Positions 9,126-16,822 of a stretch of 64,000 bases of DNA are shown piece after piece. Both the position numbers and the translations under genes were made by a program. The notes below the pieces were generated by a model. The model was given only the letters and a program-made list of their open reading frames with translations. It was not told where the DNA came from and made no database searches. The DNA is from Polyangia bacterium (GTDB lineage Bacteria > Myxococcota_A > Polyangia > Nannocystales > Nannocystaceae). Each line of letters starts with the position of its first letter. Position 1 is the stretch's first letter. The DNA is taken from assembly GCA_030429545.1 (NCBI GenBank), contig JAUIFF010000013.1, forward strand, positions 62,001 to 126,000, written 5' to 3'.

Positions 9126-9149
9126 TCCCGGGTCGTTCGCGGCCCGGGA
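9126..9149. terminator. Possible weak terminator hairpin
   Basis: A 7-bp stem, TCCCGGG at 9126-9132 and CCCGGGA at 9143-9149, lies between the convergent ends of the lipoprotein gene and the thioesterase gene. There is no good T run, so it may only stabilise the 3' ends. Confidence 0.35.
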
Positions 9150-9172
9150 TTGCTGTTGGCGAGCAACGTGCT

Positions 9173-9616
9173 CTACCGGCGTCGGAGGATGTTGTACACG
9201 CCCTGCGCGGTGGCAAACGGCTGGCCTTCACCGGGCTTGGGCAATGCCCCCGAAAAAGCTTCCATGCGGGTGACGGCGACGCGATTGCCCATGCGTACCA
9301 GACTGCTGCGACAGTAGACATCGGCGGCCTGCCCAGGCAGTAGGTAGTCGACGCGCAGGTCGATGGTCGAGACCCGGTCGCGGGGTTTGTCGAGCATGGA
9401 AAAACACGACAGGCCGCCGGCAGCGTCACACATCGTCGAGGTGATGCCACCGTGTAAAGCCGGGCGTTGGGGGTCGCCGATAAACTCATCGCGCCACGGA
9501 AGGCGGATGACACAGTCGCCGCGGTCGACATGGACCACGCGGACACCGAGCATGCGATTGAACGGGATGTCGACCTCAAACAGGCGGATCAGCAGGTCAG
9601 TTGTAGGTGCAGTCAC
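9173..9616 (-). CDS. PaaI-type hotdog thioesterase
   Basis: A 147-residue hotdog-fold protein. The central motif ALHGGITSTMCDAAGG matches the HGG-xxxxxD helix of PaaI-like acyl-CoA thioesterases. The strands VSTIDLRVDYL and GNRVAVTRMEAF are also typical. A GTG start at 9616 places the 5' end inside the last 20 nt of hisC, which suggests translational coupling; longer in-frame starts up to 9688 exist but would extend the overlap with hisC. The substrate cannot be told. It is the last gene of the hisD-hisC cluster, although no histidine-pathway role is known for this family, so its place there is curious. Confidence 0.82.
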   Translation of the reverse strand: MTAPTTDLLIRLFEVDIPFNRMLGVRVVHVDRGDCVIRLPWRDEFIGDPQRPALHGGITSTMCDAAGGLSCFSMLDKPRDRVSTIDLRVDYLLPGQAADVYCRSSLVRMGNRVAVTRMEAFSGALPKPGEGQPFATAQGVYNILRRR

Positions 9617-10727
9617 TTGGGCTCCAAAGCTCGGCAGGGACCTGTTGGAGGGCCTGTTGGAGAAGGTCGAGTTCGTGTTCGACGCCAACGCTCACCCGCA
9701 GGCAACCGGCCAGGCCCGGGTATTTTGACAGGTCTTTGACGAGGATGCGCTGCTCATACAAGTAGCGCTGCAGCCGGGTGGAGACCGCGGCGTTGGCAAA
9801 CCGCGCGACCACGAGATTGGCGTGGGCCGGCATGACCTCAGCCCCCGGCAACGTAGCCAACATCGCCGCCAGCCGCTCGCGCCCGGCGATTGTCTTGTTG
9901 ATCATGTCCCGTTGGACATCTTCGTAGCGGGTCAGCAGGGTTTCGGCGATCGCCAGGCTGGTTTGCGAGATGTTGTAGGGATGGCGGACAACATTGAGGG
10001 CGGTGGCGAGGCGGGGTGGGGCGATGCAGTAGCCGAGCCGCAGGGCTGCCATGCCGACCTTTGACAGGGTGCCCATATGGACATGGTTTTGCCGGACCGG
10101 CGGCTGCCACATCGAGGTACCCGGTGCATATGCACCATAGGCTTCGTCGATCACAAAGACCGTCGCCGGGTAGCTCGCCATCAACTCGGCAATGACCTCA
10201 GCCGACCACAGGCTGCTGGTGGGGTTGTTGGGGCGGGCAAAAAAGCACAGTGCCGGGCCCTGTTTGAGGGCCGCATGCATGGCCCCCGGGTCGAGCTCAA
10301 AGTTGCGTGTGAGGGGCACGTGCCGCACCTGCAACCCGAGCACCTGGGCGCTGTGGCTGTACATCACAAACGTCGGTGACGGGGTCAGGATGTGGCTGGG
10401 CTGTTGGTGGGTACCGGCGAGGGCGATCAACAGCAGCGAAATCACTTCGTCACTGCCGTTACCCAAAATCACCTGGCTTGGCTCGCAGCCGTGACGCGTG
10501 GCCACAAGTTCGCGGAGCCGTCGGCCAGAGATGTCGGGGTAGCGCTCGAGCTCAACGTTGCGCAGGGCCTCGGCAATTCCGTCGAACACGTGCGCGGGCC
10601 AGGGGTAGGGGCATTCGTTGGCATGGAGCCGGGCCCGCGGAGCCACGGTGTGTGGCGCCGAATAGTGGTCCATCGCCGCAACTTCGGGGCGCAGGTGGCG
10701 AAGCCAGGCCGGGGTCGGGTTGGTCAT
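9597..10727 (-). CDS. hisC: Histidinol-phosphate aminotransferase
   Basis: A class I/II PLP aminotransferase of 376 residues, close to the usual HisC length. It shows the substrate-side motif LHANECPYPWP, the PNNPT motif (166-170), the PLP-contacting D194 and Y197 in IDEAYGAY, the Schiff-base Lys 223 in GTLSK and R230. It converts imidazole-acetol phosphate and glutamate to histidinol phosphate in the cytosol. The ATG at 10727 is 4 nt downstream of the hisD stop, which fits an operon; a longer open frame upstream overlaps hisD and is not used. It holds palindromes at 9602 and 10125. Confidence 0.93.
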   Translation of the reverse strand: MTNPTPAWLRHLRPEVAAMDHYSAPHTVAPRARLHANECPYPWPAHVFDGIAEALRNVELERYPDISGRRLRELVATRHGCEPSQVILGNGSDEVISLLLIALAGTHQQPSHILTPSPTFVMYSHSAQVLGLQVRHVPLTRNFELDPGAMHAALKQGPALCFFARPNNPTSSLWSAEVIAELMASYPATVFVIDEAYGAYAPGTSMWQPPVRQNHVHMGTLSKVGMAALRLGYCIAPPRLATALNVVRHPYNISQTSLAIAETLLTRYEDVQRDMINKTIAGRERLAAMLATLPGAEVMPAHANLVVARFANAAVSTRLQRYLYEQRILVKDLSKYPGLAGCLRVSVGVEHELDLLQQALQQVPAELWSPSDCTYN

Positions 10728-10731
10728 GGGT

Positions 10732-12048
10732 TTAGGCCTTGTCTCCGGCCAGCCGGTGTTCGACCGCGCGGGCGTGGGCCTCGAGCCCTTCGGCCCGGGC
10801 GATCTCGGTGATCGCGGTTGCCTGTGATTTGAGTGTATCTGCACTGAGTTGGAGAATGCTGGTGTGCTTGATGAAGTCCCACACACCGAGCGGAGAGGCA
10901 AACCGCGCAGCCCCGGCCGTCGGCAGAACATGGCTTGGCCCGGCGGTGTAGTCCCCCGCGGCTTCGGGTGTATAGGCACCCAAAAAGATCGCCCCGGCGG
11001 TCGTCAGCTGTGGTGCCAGTTGTTCGGGTGCCTCGGTCAAAACTTCGAGGTGCTCCGGGGCATAGGCGTTGGCCGCTGCCACCAAACCATCGCGGTCGTC
11101 GACCAGCACCAGGGCCCCGTGGTCGCGCAGGGCCGCGGCCGCAATCTCAGCCCGCGGGAGATCCCGCAGTTGTTCGCGGAGTTTGGCGATGACGGCGGGC
11201 ACGAGCGCGGGGGCGTCGGTCACCAAAATCGGACAGGCCAGGCGGTCGTGTTCGGCCTGGGCGAGCAGATCCGCGGCGATGAGCGTGGGCGAGGCGTTTG
11301 TATCTGCAATGATCAGGACCTCGCTCGGGCCGGCGATCGCGTCGATATCACACAGGCCGAACACCTGGCGTTTGGCTGCGGTCACGTAGGCGTTCCCCGG
11401 CCCGACGATCTTGTCGACACGGGGGATGGTTTGGGTTCCGAGGGCGACGGCCGCGATCGCCTGGGCCCCACCAATCGCGAGGATTTGGTCGACACCGGCG
11501 AGCTGTGCCGCGAGCAAGACGGCGTCGGTCGGGTTGGGGGTGAGCAACACGACTTCGGGGACGCCCGCGACCTTGGCCGGAATGCCGGCCATGAGGACCG
11601 ACGACGGGTAGGCGGCCGTGCCCCCCGGTGCGTAGACAGCAACCCTTCGCAACGGGGTCGCACGACTTTGCAAAAAGTTGCCCGGGGTCTGCAGCCCGGT
11701 GTCGCGCGGAAGTTGGGTGCGGTGGAAGTCGCGGATCTGCCCGGCGGCTAGCTCGAGGGCTTGGCGAAGTGCGGGCGAGCAACGGGCCGCAGCAGCGTTT
11801 TGAGCTTCTGCGTCGATCGCAAACGTCTGCGGGGTCAGGTCGCGCGACTCGAAACGTTTGGTGAGCTCGCATACCGCCTCGTCACCACGCTCGCGGACCG
11901 CATGGATGATCTGGCGGGCTGCTTCGTCGGCCGGGCCATCCAGGCCGACGCTGCGGGCACACAGCAGGCGCCAGTGATCGCGGTCGGTGGTTTGGGTCGC
12001 GCTGCTGCGGAGATCGAGGGTGCGTACTATCCCGGTCACAGGGCGCAC
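10732..12048 (-). CDS. hisD: Histidinol dehydrogenase
   Basis: 438 residues, the normal HisD length. It catalyses the last two oxidations from histidinol to histidine with NAD+. Zinc ligands can be placed at Q264 and H267 (QAEHD), D366 and H425, and the catalytic pair at E332/H333 (PEHLE). The NAD-binding region contains VDKIVGPGNAYV and IAGPSE. It is the first gene of the minus-strand hisD-hisC-thioesterase cluster and is divergent from the lipoprotein gene starting at 12235. Other his genes are not in the window, so the pathway is split on the chromosome. Two TGTATCTGCA palindromes lie within it (10834, 11299). Confidence 0.95.
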   Translation of the reverse strand: MRPVTGIVRTLDLRSSATQTTDRDHWRLLCARSVGLDGPADEAARQIIHAVRERGDEAVCELTKRFESRDLTPQTFAIDAEAQNAAAARCSPALRQALELAAGQIRDFHRTQLPRDTGLQTPGNFLQSRATPLRRVAVYAPGGTAAYPSSVLMAGIPAKVAGVPEVVLLTPNPTDAVLLAAQLAGVDQILAIGGAQAIAAVALGTQTIPRVDKIVGPGNAYVTAAKRQVFGLCDIDAIAGPSEVLIIADTNASPTLIAADLLAQAEHDRLACPILVTDAPALVPAVIAKLREQLRDLPRAEIAAAALRDHGALVLVDDRDGLVAAANAYAPEHLEVLTEAPEQLAPQLTTAGAIFLGAYTPEAAGDYTAGPSHVLPTAGAARFASPLGVWDFIKHTSILQLSADTLKSQATAITEIARAEGLEAHARAVEHRLAGDKA

Positions 12049-12234
12049 GGTAACGCTTCAGATCGCCTGTTCGCCATCGCCGAGTGTGAGGACACATCTC
12101 GCGGTCAGGCACCAAGCCGGTGGCGAGTTCGCCGATCGCCAATCTGGCGACTTTTTGGCGTGGAAAACCACCGGCCACTCAACAAAATCGAGACTGGGCG
12201 AGTGACGCTTGTTGGGTACCATGGGCCGACTTCG

Positions 12235-13368
12235 ATGCCCGTCACCAAATCGCCATGTTTGACCCCGCTGATGTTGGCAGTCTGCGCTGCCATCGGTCTC
12301 GGATGCCCATCGGGCAACACCGAGACGAGCGGGACGAGTGGTGAGCCCGACACGGACACCGACACGGACACCGACACCGGGTATCAAACGGTGCCGTCGT
12401 GGAACCAAGAGTGTGAGCTCGCTCCGCCGATCTTTTCGGGCACGACCCCGGGGACGTTCCACGACCTTCTCACCGCCCCGGGCGAGTACTGCGGCGCGTC
12501 GCAGGTGCCGATATTCGGCCAACTCGACATCGAACATCGCGCCGACATTGAGATTTCGGTGTCGGCTGTGGGGTTTGAACCAAGCCTGTTGATCGCACCG
12601 GCCAACTGCGACCTGACGGCAGCCCAGTGTCTCGATACCTCCGCCCCGGTTATGCTGCGCGACTACCAACCCGGTTCGAGTTTGCGGGTGATCGTTGCCG
12701 TCCCCGAGGGTCACCCCGACCTCATGACGCCGCCGCCCGAGGAGGGCCCTGGCAACCTCGACTTTTCGGTGATGATCACCAAGTACCCGGTCAAGGAACT
12801 CGGCGAACGCTGCGGGTCGAAGGAGCTTGGGCGCTGTGCGGCAGGCGGCGTGTGCCAACCCACAGACCCTGACAACCTCGAAGGGATTTGGACCTGCGTC
12901 GCGGTCTCGGCCGACAGCTGCAACGATCCCGAAGTTGTCGAGCTCGCTGCGGATCCCGTTGCCGTTGTGCTTGACCCGCTGTTGCAATCCGATGCCCACT
13001 ACCACAGCTGTACTGGCGACCTACGCCCGGAGCGGGTGTTTGCCGTGCAGTTGCCGGCCGACGTGACCGATGGCCAAAAGCTCATTGTCCGCTCCCCCGA
13101 CGCTGTCGGCCTGGCGATGCGGGCTCCGGGTTGCCTGGCGGCCGACGAGGTTGCCTGTGTCGCCGAAGACCCCCAGGGCGCGGCGATTGAGCTCGAGGGC
13201 ATCATGACGCCCGAGGGGTTTTTGGGGCTTCAGGGCATGCGTGTAGCTGGGATTCGACCGTTGCTGTTTGTCGAGTTGCCCGTGCCCCCAGACGACGATG
13301 CCGGGGATACCGACGGCGAGCCTTTTCCCCAGTCGGTGACCGTGGAACTCGAGTTGCAACCGATTTAG
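12235..13368 (+). CDS. Lipoprotein of unknown function
   Basis: The open frame runs from 11761, but the ATG at 12235 starts a proper lipoprotein signal peptide ending in IGLGC. A short linker with four Asp-Thr pairs follows. The rest is a beta-rich secreted domain with many Cys (GEYCGASQ, RCGSKELGRCAAGGVC) that probably form disulfides, and a C-terminal half with two further Cys pairs. The GRCAAGGVC segment resembles EGF-like or short Cys-knot units, but no family is recognised. It ends 162 bp before metK. Confidence 0.75.
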   Translation: MPVTKSPCLTPLMLAVCAAIGLGCPSGNTETSGTSGEPDTDTDTDTDTGYQTVPSWNQECELAPPIFSGTTPGTFHDLLTAPGEYCGASQVPIFGQLDIEHRADIEISVSAVGFEPSLLIAPANCDLTAAQCLDTSAPVMLRDYQPGSSLRVIVAVPEGHPDLMTPPPEEGPGNLDFSVMITKYPVKELGERCGSKELGRCAAGGVCQPTDPDNLEGIWTCVAVSADSCNDPEVVELAADPVAVVLDPLLQSDAHYHSCTGDLRPERVFAVQLPADVTDGQKLIVRSPDAVGLAMRAPGCLAADEVACVAEDPQGAAIELEGIMTPEGFLGLQGMRVAGIRPLLFVELPVPPDDDAGDTDGEPFPQSVTVELELQPI

Positions 13369-13530
13369 CGGTTGCCGACGTGCGGCGTCCCGCTTGCCCA
13401 ATGCGAGCGAGCTGTCTATGCTGCGCGCCGAACAATGCCCCGTGCGATCACGGGCTTTTCCAACATGTTCCCGCGCCGCGGCGCGACAGGGCCCCGACGG
13501 CCCACGAGCGAAAGAAGGATTCCACCCCCC

Positions 13531-14697
13531 ATGGCCAGCCGACTGTTTACCAGCGAGTCCGTCACCGAAGGTCACCCCGACAAGATCTGCGACAAGATCA
13601 GCGACGCGGTCCTCGACGCGATTATCAAAGATGACCCCAATTGTCGCGTGGCCTGTGAGTCCCTGGTGAAGACCGGCTACGTCAACGTCGCAGGTGAAAT
13701 CACAACCCGCACCTACGTCGACATCCCGACCATCGTGCGCGACACCATCCGCGAGATTGGTTACGTCAGCTCCGACATGGGCTTCGACGCCAACAGCTGT
13801 GGCGTGCTCGTGGCTATCGAGGGGCAAAGCCCGGACATCGCCGTGGGCGTCGATGCCAAAAGCGAAAAAGAGCAGGGTGCCGGCGATCAGGGCATGATGT
13901 TTGGCTATGCATGCGATGAGACCGACGAGCTCATGCCGCTGCCCATCAGCCTGGCCCACAAGCTCACCCGCCAGCTCACCGAAGTTCGGCGCGGCGACAG
14001 CAACAGCCCGCTGCGGCCCGACGGCAAGTCCCAGGTGACCATTGAGTACATCGATGGCAAGCCGGCCCGCGTCGACACCGTGGTGATTTCGACCCAGCAC
14101 ATCGCCGACATCTCGCAGCCCGACCTGCGCGCCTTCATCAAGAAGGAAGTGATCGAGTCGGTGGTGCCGACGGCCCTGCTCGACGACCGCACCAAGTACC
14201 ACATCAACCCCACCGGCATTTTCGTGATCGGTGGCCCGATGGGCGACGCCGGTCTGACCGGTCGCAAGATCATCGTCGACACCTACGGCGGCATGGGTCG
14301 TCACGGCGGCGGTGCGTTCTCGGGGAAAGACCCCTCCAAGGTCGACCGCTCGGCCGCCTACTACGCCCGCTACATCGCCAAGAACTTGGTCGCTGCCAAG
14401 TTGTGCAAGCGCTGCGAGGTCCAGCTGGCCTACGCGATCGGCGTGGCCCAACCCGTCAGCATTGCGGTTGAGAGCTTTGGAACCGGTGTGATGTCCGACG
14501 ATGCGCTCGCCTCGTTGGTCGTCGACCACTTCGATGCCCGCCCGGCCTCGATCATCCGCGACCTCAACCTACTGCGTCCGATCTACCACCAGACGGCAGC
14601 CTACGGGCACTTTGGCCGCAACGAAGATGGCTTCACCTGGGAGAAGACGGACCGTGCCGCCAAGCTTGCCGCCGCCGCTTCCAAGCTCGCCAGCTGA
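13531..14697 (+). CDS. metK: S-adenosylmethionine synthetase
   Basis: 388 residues, the standard length. Signature motifs are GHPDKICDKISDAVLD (residues 14-29), GAGDQGMMFGYA, and the P-loop-like GGGAFSGKDPSKVDRS. It makes S-adenosylmethionine from methionine and ATP in the cytosol. The ATG at 13531 has the purine-rich AAAGAAGGA upstream; an in-frame extension to 13372 lacks homology. The 162-bp leader was inspected for SAM or SAH riboswitch cores and none was recognised. A strong bidirectional terminator follows at 14725-14750. Confidence 0.96.
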   Translation: MASRLFTSESVTEGHPDKICDKISDAVLDAIIKDDPNCRVACESLVKTGYVNVAGEITTRTYVDIPTIVRDTIREIGYVSSDMGFDANSCGVLVAIEGQSPDIAVGVDAKSEKEQGAGDQGMMFGYACDETDELMPLPISLAHKLTRQLTEVRRGDSNSPLRPDGKSQVTIEYIDGKPARVDTVVISTQHIADISQPDLRAFIKKEVIESVVPTALLDDRTKYHINPTGIFVIGGPMGDAGLTGRKIIVDTYGGMGRHGGGAFSGKDPSKVDRSAAYYARYIAKNLVAAKLCKRCEVQLAYAIGVAQPVSIAVESFGTGVMSDDALASLVVDHFDARPASIIRDLNLLRPIYHQTAAYGHFGRNEDGFTWEKTDRAAKLAAAASKLAS

Positions 14698-14714
14698 GCA
14701 ACTTCTACACTCGG

Positions 14715-14724
14715 TGTAGCTACA
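14715..14724. repeat. TGYANNTRCA palindrome copy abutting metK terminator
   Basis: TGTAGCTACA directly precedes the A-run of the metK terminator. The same 10-mer lies just after the kinase gene at 6485-6494. It belongs to the dispersed palindrome family. Confidence 0.6.
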
Positions 14725-14750
14725 AAAAGCCCGCCGATCGGCGGGCTTTT
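14725..14750. terminator. Bidirectional terminator between metK and His-rich lipoprotein gene
   Basis: A perfect self-complementary sequence with arms AAAAGCCCGCCGA and TCGGCGGGCTTTT. With A-tract and T-tract ends it should act in both directions, for metK on the plus strand and the lipoprotein gene on the minus strand. Confidence 0.85.
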
Positions 14751-14787
14751 GCATGAAACAGGTTGTATCAACAACGACTCTCGCGGG

Positions 14788-15465
14788 TCAGCCGGCGCAC
14801 GCCCCATTACCGACCGCGCCATCACAGGTGTTCTCACCCATCTTGGCGGCCTCGCAGTGCCAGGCGATGCACTCTTGGTTGTTGCCCTCCATCGCTGGCA
14901 TCCCGGCACTCGGGTACGACTCAAAAAACGCCTTACACATCATTTCGGCCTGGATGTGGTCGTCACCCCAAACGTCGTGGTAGTGGTCGTGGCAGTGCTC
15001 GAGCATGCAGCCGCAGTATTCGTCGGCGGTCGGTGGCACGTAGGGATCGGTGGTGGAACCGGTCGGGTCTTCGGTGGTTGAGTCGTCGGTGGTCGTCCCG
15101 TCGGTGGTCGGGCCATCGGTGGTCGCATCGGTTTCAGACTCAGAGTCGTGGGTGTCGTGGGTATCGTGGGTGTCGTGGGTGTCGTGGGTATCGTGGGTGT
15201 CCGACTCGGTACCGTGCGAGTCGTGGGTGTCGTGCGAGTCTGATTCCCCGTGGGTGTCGTGGGTATCGGTGTCTGAGCCGTGGTCGTGGGTGTCGTGACT
15301 ATCCGAATCGTGGGTGTCGTGAGAGTCAGTATGGTGGTGGTGCGAATCGTGCGAGTCGTGGGTTGTCGCATCGGTATCGCTTGAACCCCCGCTGTTGTCG
15401 GTGCACGCGGGGGCAAGGCACAGGCACGCCGCCAGGGCGACTTTTGAAAGTTCTTGTATGTTCAT
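14788..15465 (-). CDS. His/Asp-rich repeat lipoprotein
   Basis: The signal peptide ends in LAPAC. The mature protein begins with about 80 residues made of HDS/HDT/SHD repeats, including six tandem THD units encoded by a 9-nt minisatellite, plus an HHHH run. A Thr/Asp linker follows, then a C-terminal Cys- and His-rich domain (EYCGCMLEHCHDHYHD, IAWHCEAAKM). Such His/Asp density suggests binding of Zn, Ni, Cu or Fe, by analogy with other His-rich metal-handling proteins; this is inference. The ATG overlaps the stop of the upstream CxxCH lipoprotein gene by 4 nt (ATGA), so the two are almost surely co-translated. Confidence 0.78.
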   Translation of the reverse strand: MNIQELSKVALAACLCLAPACTDNSGGSSDTDATTHDSHDSHHHHTDSHDTHDSDSHDTHDHGSDTDTHDTHGESDSHDTHDSHGTESDTHDTHDTHDTHDTHDTHDSESETDATTDGPTTDGTTTDDSTTEDPTGSTTDPYVPPTADEYCGCMLEHCHDHYHDVWGDDHIQAEMMCKAFFESYPSAGMPAMEGNNQECIAWHCEAAKMGENTCDGAVGNGACAG

Positions 15466-16319
15466 GGTGTACAGCTCACTTCGCGTTCAATCCACGACAA
15501 GAAGTCGCGGTAGGCTTGGTCTTCGGTCGAGGAAAATTTGTCGTGGCCCCCGTGCTCAATGCCGCCGGCAGACTGCGCAAGCGGTTTTTGTAGGAGCAAG
15601 CTTTTTGCCGGGTTTTGCCAGTCGATGTAGCCGGCGTTGCGGATGTTGTGCATGGTTTTCAACGAGGCGAGGTTGCACGAGCCGGTGACAATCCAGTTGG
15701 GGCCGTCGTTGTCCTTGTTGTCGAAATGGCACGGGTAGCAGCGGTCGCGCCAGCGGTAGACCCGATCTTGAAACAGGGCCTCACGGGTGTGTTCTGAACA
15801 GTCGCCCGGGTCGACAAACACCTCATCGCCGGTACACGGCTCGCCCGCATCTTCGGCCTCGTCGCAGGGGTTGTCGAATGTCGGGCAGGTGCCACAGGTC
15901 GCCGATTGCTCGATCCATGCCAAAAACCCCTCGTACTCCTCGTTGATCACGGCCTGGGTGATGCCGTCGCCCGGGGTGGCGCGGTCGATCCAGGTGAGGA
16001 TGGTGCTCGCCTCGGGGTTGTCAAAATCGACGAGCTCGCGCTCGTGTAGACAGGCCATGGTTTGGCATGGGGTGGCGCGCTGAAACAGCGAGAGATCGAT
16101 GCCCGCGAGGTGGCAATTGTTGCAACTTTTGGGGCGGTCGGTGGCGAGCAGGGGGGCAATGCGCTGCTCGTACAGCTGGTTGCCCTCGTCGGGCGCACAG
16201 CTATATACCGGCTGTTGCTTGTCGACGGGGCTTTCTTCGCACGCTGTTGTCGCTACGGCGGCGGCGAGGACCAGGGCCAGGCCGGTGGCCACTCTTATGT
16301 GTATACAACTTCCGCCCAC
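15462..16319 (-). CDS. Lipoprotein with two CxxCH haem-binding motifs
   Basis: The N-terminal hydrophobic segment ends at VATTAC (Cys 27, an imperfect lipobox). Two c-type haem attachment motifs are present, CNNCH (66-70) and CYPCH (194-198). Each is followed by an ILTWIDRATPGDG- or FLSWIER-like helix, as in the cytochrome-type domains of DUF1587/planctomycete cytochrome proteins. Between them are further Cys (TCGTC, CDEAEDAGEPC) that may be disulfides. It is probably an outer-membrane or periplasmic electron-transfer protein. The GTG start is used; another GTG 27 nt downstream would give a shorter signal peptide. It is coupled by a 4-nt overlap to the His/Asp-rich lipoprotein. Confidence 0.78.
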   Translation of the reverse strand: MGGSCIHIRVATGLALVLAAAVATTACEESPVDKQQPVYSCAPDEGNQLYEQRIAPLLATDRPKSCNNCHLAGIDLSLFQRATPCQTMACLHERELVDFDNPEASTILTWIDRATPGDGITQAVINEEYEGFLAWIEQSATCGTCPTFDNPCDEAEDAGEPCTGDEVFVDPGDCSEHTREALFQDRVYRWRDRCYPCHFDNKDNDGPNWIVTGSCNLASLKTMHNIRNAGYIDWQNPAKSLLLQKPLAQSAGGIEHGGHDKFSSTEDQAYRDFLSWIEREVSCTP

Positions 16320-16457
16320 GGGCGTTGCATACCATGTGCGAAAGATTTCCCTGCGACACTCAGGCGCAGGTCATTTTTTGGAAGTCGGCGAGTTTGGCGG
16401 AATTAGCTGCGGCGGTTTGTCGCATCATGGGTGTCGTCAGATCGTTTTGCCAACGTA

Positions 16458-16467
16458 TGTAGATGCA
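16458..16467. repeat. TGYANNTRCA palindrome copy
   Basis: TGTAGATGCA in the 159-bp spacer between the glutaredoxin gene and the CxxCH lipoprotein gene, just past the glutaredoxin stop. Confidence 0.55.
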
Positions 16468-16478
16468 TCGTGTGCAGC

Positions 16479-16766
16479 CTAGGAGCCGGCCAACATCGAG
16501 GTCAGCTCGCCGCGGGCATCGAGTGAGCTCAGCTCGTCAAAGCCACCGATCGAGCGCCCGTGGATAAACACCTGGGGAACCGTTGTTTGACCACTCGTCT
16601 GCGCGAGCCAGCGGCGCGCCTCGGAGTTACCGGCAACCGAGACCTCGGCAAACTCGGTGTTGCGGTGACGAAGCAAATGCTTGGCCGTATGGCAGTAGGG
16701 GCACCACGGGGTGGTGTAGACCACAACCGGAAGCTCGAACTCGCTGGGTTTTTGAAAGTCAGACAT
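16479..16766 (-). CDS. grxC: Glutaredoxin
   Basis: A 95-residue single-domain glutaredoxin with the active site CPYC (Cys 22 and Cys 25), the cis-Pro motif TTVPQVF (Pro 64) and the glutathione-binding GGFDEL (73-78). It is a dithiol, GrxC-type enzyme that reduces protein disulfides and glutathione adducts in the cytosol. It starts 56 nt downstream of the 16823-18199 gene and could be co-transcribed with it. Confidence 0.92.
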   Translation of the reverse strand: MSDFQKPSEFELPVVVYTTPWCPYCHTAKHLLRHRNTEFAEVSVAGNSEARRWLAQTSGQTTVPQVFIHGRSIGGFDELSSLDARGELTSMLAGS

Positions 16767-16822
16767 TCAGCACCTGGAGTTTCGCATCCCTCAGCTGGAT
16801 TCGCCACCTGCGGTTTAGATGT

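Noticed and set aside
13369..13530. SAM or SAH riboswitch upstream of metK
   Set aside because: I looked for the conserved cores of the known SAM and SAH classes in this 162-bp leader and did not recognise one; a covariance-model search would be decisive.
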